Assembly (NCBI GenBank): GCA_964247745.1
Contig: CAXTVT010000006.1
Coordinates: 11,887-75,886 of the forward strand
From: RH-AL1 sp964247745
Lineage (GTDB): Bacteria > Pseudomonadota > Alphaproteobacteria > Rhizobiales > Beijerinckiaceae
Direction: 5' to 3'
DNA length: 64,000 nt
Shown: positions 63,136 to 64,000 of the stretch, one piece after another
Layout of the letters: every line of letters begins with the position of its first letter
Position numbering within the stretch: the stretch's first letter is position 1
Notes under the pieces: model-generated
Databases searched by the model: none
What the model was told of the DNA's origin: nothing
The model's input: only the letters and a program-made list of their open reading frames with translations
Program-made: the position numbers and the translations under genes

Positions 63136-63456
63136 TCACGCCGTCTCGTTTCGCATCGAGCGGCGCAGCACGGCGTTGATCCGCGCCTCGAAGCCGTCGC
63201 CCCGTGCGCGGTAGAAGGCCGAGACGTCCGCGTCGAGCCGTACGATATCGGCGGCGCTCGCCCAAAAGGCGTCGTCCAGCGCGGGGTGGTCCGGATCACC
63301 CGCCGCGTGCCGCTCGATCTCGGCGTCCGGCATCGTCGCGAGGCGCGCCGCATCCGTCTCCGATTGCACGGCATGAACGTCGCCGTTCAAATGTTGGAGC
63401 ACGATCGTGCCGTTGGCCAGCGCGATGAAGCCGGGCGGATCGTCAGTCTCGGCCAT
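63136..63456 (-). CDS. brnA: BrnA-type antitoxin
   Basis: A 106-aa protein ending in the BrnA ribbon-helix-helix signature: LDADVSAFYRARGDGFEARINAVL near 75-98. The N-terminal two thirds (FIALANGTIVLQHLNGD) is longer than in minimal BrnA. It would bind BrnT and the operator DNA upstream. ATG 63456 lies within the end of brnT (14-bp overlap), the canonical toxin-first order of BrnTA. Confidence 0.82.
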   Translation of the reverse strand: MAETDDPPGFIALANGTIVLQHLNGDVHAVQSETDAARLATMPDAEIERHAAGDPDHPALDDAFWASAADIVRLDADVSAFYRARGDGFEARINAVLRRSMRNETA

Positions 63457-63718
63457 AGCGCTCGCGCTCCTTGCGGTTGGCAACCCAAGCGGTGATCAGC
63501 CAGGTCACCGGTCCGCGCATCGTATACACCACCGTGAACACAGTAGCGCCGATCCGGCCGATGGTCACGCGGCGCTCCTCGCCATAGTCGAAGCGCGCGT
63601 CGACGATGTCGAGCCTAGCGGAATCGTGGAACACGACGCCCATACCGCGCAAGTCCAAGCCGCGATCCACTAGGAGCCGTGCCCGCTTGCCGGAATCACA
63701 ATCGAAGAGCCGTTCCAT
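63443..63718 (-). CDS. brnT: BrnT-type ribonuclease toxin
   Basis: A 91-aa toxin of the BrnT/RelE-like fold. VFHDSARLDIVDARFDYGEERRV near 29-51 and TVVYTMRGPVTWLITAWVANRKERERY near 61-87 follow the family order (F.D...DYGE, VVYT.R, R(K/R)A..RE...Y). The N-terminal strand is slightly divergent (MERLFDCDSGKRARLL). BrnT cleaves mRNA and is silenced by BrnA. The upstream 120 bp is AT-richer and presumably holds the autoregulated promoter. Confidence 0.82.
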   Translation of the reverse strand: MERLFDCDSGKRARLLVDRGLDLRGMGVVFHDSARLDIVDARFDYGEERRVTIGRIGATVFTVVYTMRGPVTWLITAWVANRKERERYGRD

Positions 63719-63841
63719 CGGAGGCCATCGTTAAACCCATCGGCTGGATGACCGCGCGATATTTCAGCCGGGAGCCCGCCTTTTTCCCTTGCTGGCCCTG
63801 CCATATCGAGATTGTGCTTGCACTTACCGTTGGCTCGTAGC

Positions 63842-63934
63842 GTGACCACTGTCACCATGGCGAAGACCCGGGCCAAGCGCGACGCCGCCCAGCTTATCCC
63901 AAATTCCTCAGCCGACTCAGATCTGATATTTTGA
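63842..63934 (+). pseudogene. Decayed fragment of the secreted helical protein gene
   Basis: The interval translates in frame as VTTVTMAKTRAKRDAAQLIP, then NSSADSDLIF and a stop. It parallels residues about 36-66 of the gene at 62682 (TIVTMAKDPAKRDAAQQAL, VKSSADDFATML). At DNA level 63851-63892 matches 62793-62834 at 38 of 42 positions ungapped, and similarity continues with an indel to about 63917. No start, signal peptide or C-terminus is present, so it is a remnant, not a gene. Confidence 0.75.
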
Positions 63935-64000
63935 CCTATGCGTTCCTAAGAGCGCGTTTGAGAAGGGATTCCCTAGGCGGGTTTGGCGTGATTCATCGGG

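Overview
The window reads as a chromosomal segment of a high-GC alphaproteobacterium, most likely Hyphomicrobiales (Rhizobiales). The indicators are the chvI-chvG-hprK-EIIA-HPr regulatory block, an IalB-type secreted protein, an alpha-type two-domain Dcd, a BphP1-like bacteriophytochrome, and many GTGA/ATGA stop-start overlaps. The phytochrome and a soluble cytochrome c2-like protein would suit a photosynthetic or formerly photosynthetic lineage, but no photosynthesis gene is present here. No database search was possible; all calls come from reading translations, motifs and context.

Layout. 1-2.9 kb: purH (cut by the window edge), mtaB and dapF on the minus strand. 3.0-7.3 kb: a tightly coupled set (acyl-CoA dehydrogenase-like, PIG-L deacetylase, NodS-like methyltransferase), a cytochrome b561 and a convergent glycosyltransferase, possibly a glycoconjugate pathway. 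7.4-14.4 kb: Xaa-Pro aminopeptidase, dnaN, a PPP-type phosphatase, a DUF3311-SSS transporter pair and glucokinase. 14.5-26.4 kb: GST plus a half-length adenylating-enzyme relative, IalB, a fatty-acid hydroxylase, a soluble double-PAS chemoreceptor, an RND efflux pair and two coupled glycosyltransferases. 26.4-31.6 kb: nadE, NUDIX, PhzF and two PPOX-fold proteins. 31.8-36.9 kb: chvI/chvG, the regulatory PTS and an MFS transporter. 36.9-42.0 kb: a nucleotidyltransferase pair resembling a toxin-antitoxin module, GNAT, dcd and bphP.

42.2-49.6 kb holds the most interesting block: cytochrome c, then a three-gene minus-strand operon encoding a serine palmitoyltransferase-type enzyme, a large GNAT-like acyltransferase and a desaturase strikingly like eukaryotic sphingolipid delta-4 (dihydroceramide) desaturases. 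Together these could make a bacterial ceramide with a 4,5-double bond. The fatty-acid 2-hydroxylase-like gene at 17.9 kb could serve the same lipids.

49.7-60.5 kb: a second cytochrome b561, a PuuE/NodB-type deacetylase, tRNA-Arg(TCG), an MFS transporter, a LysR regulator, a divergent HxlR/azoreductase pair with a palindromic operator candidate, an EnvZ-like kinase, an unusually AT-rich secreted beta-propeller-like protein and an FAH-family hydrolase. 60.5-64 kb: ABC-F ATPase Uup, a small secreted helical protein, a BrnTA toxin-antitoxin module, and a decayed 31-codon copy of part of the secreted-protein gene on the far side of BrnTA, suggesting a local rearrangement near the window's right edge.
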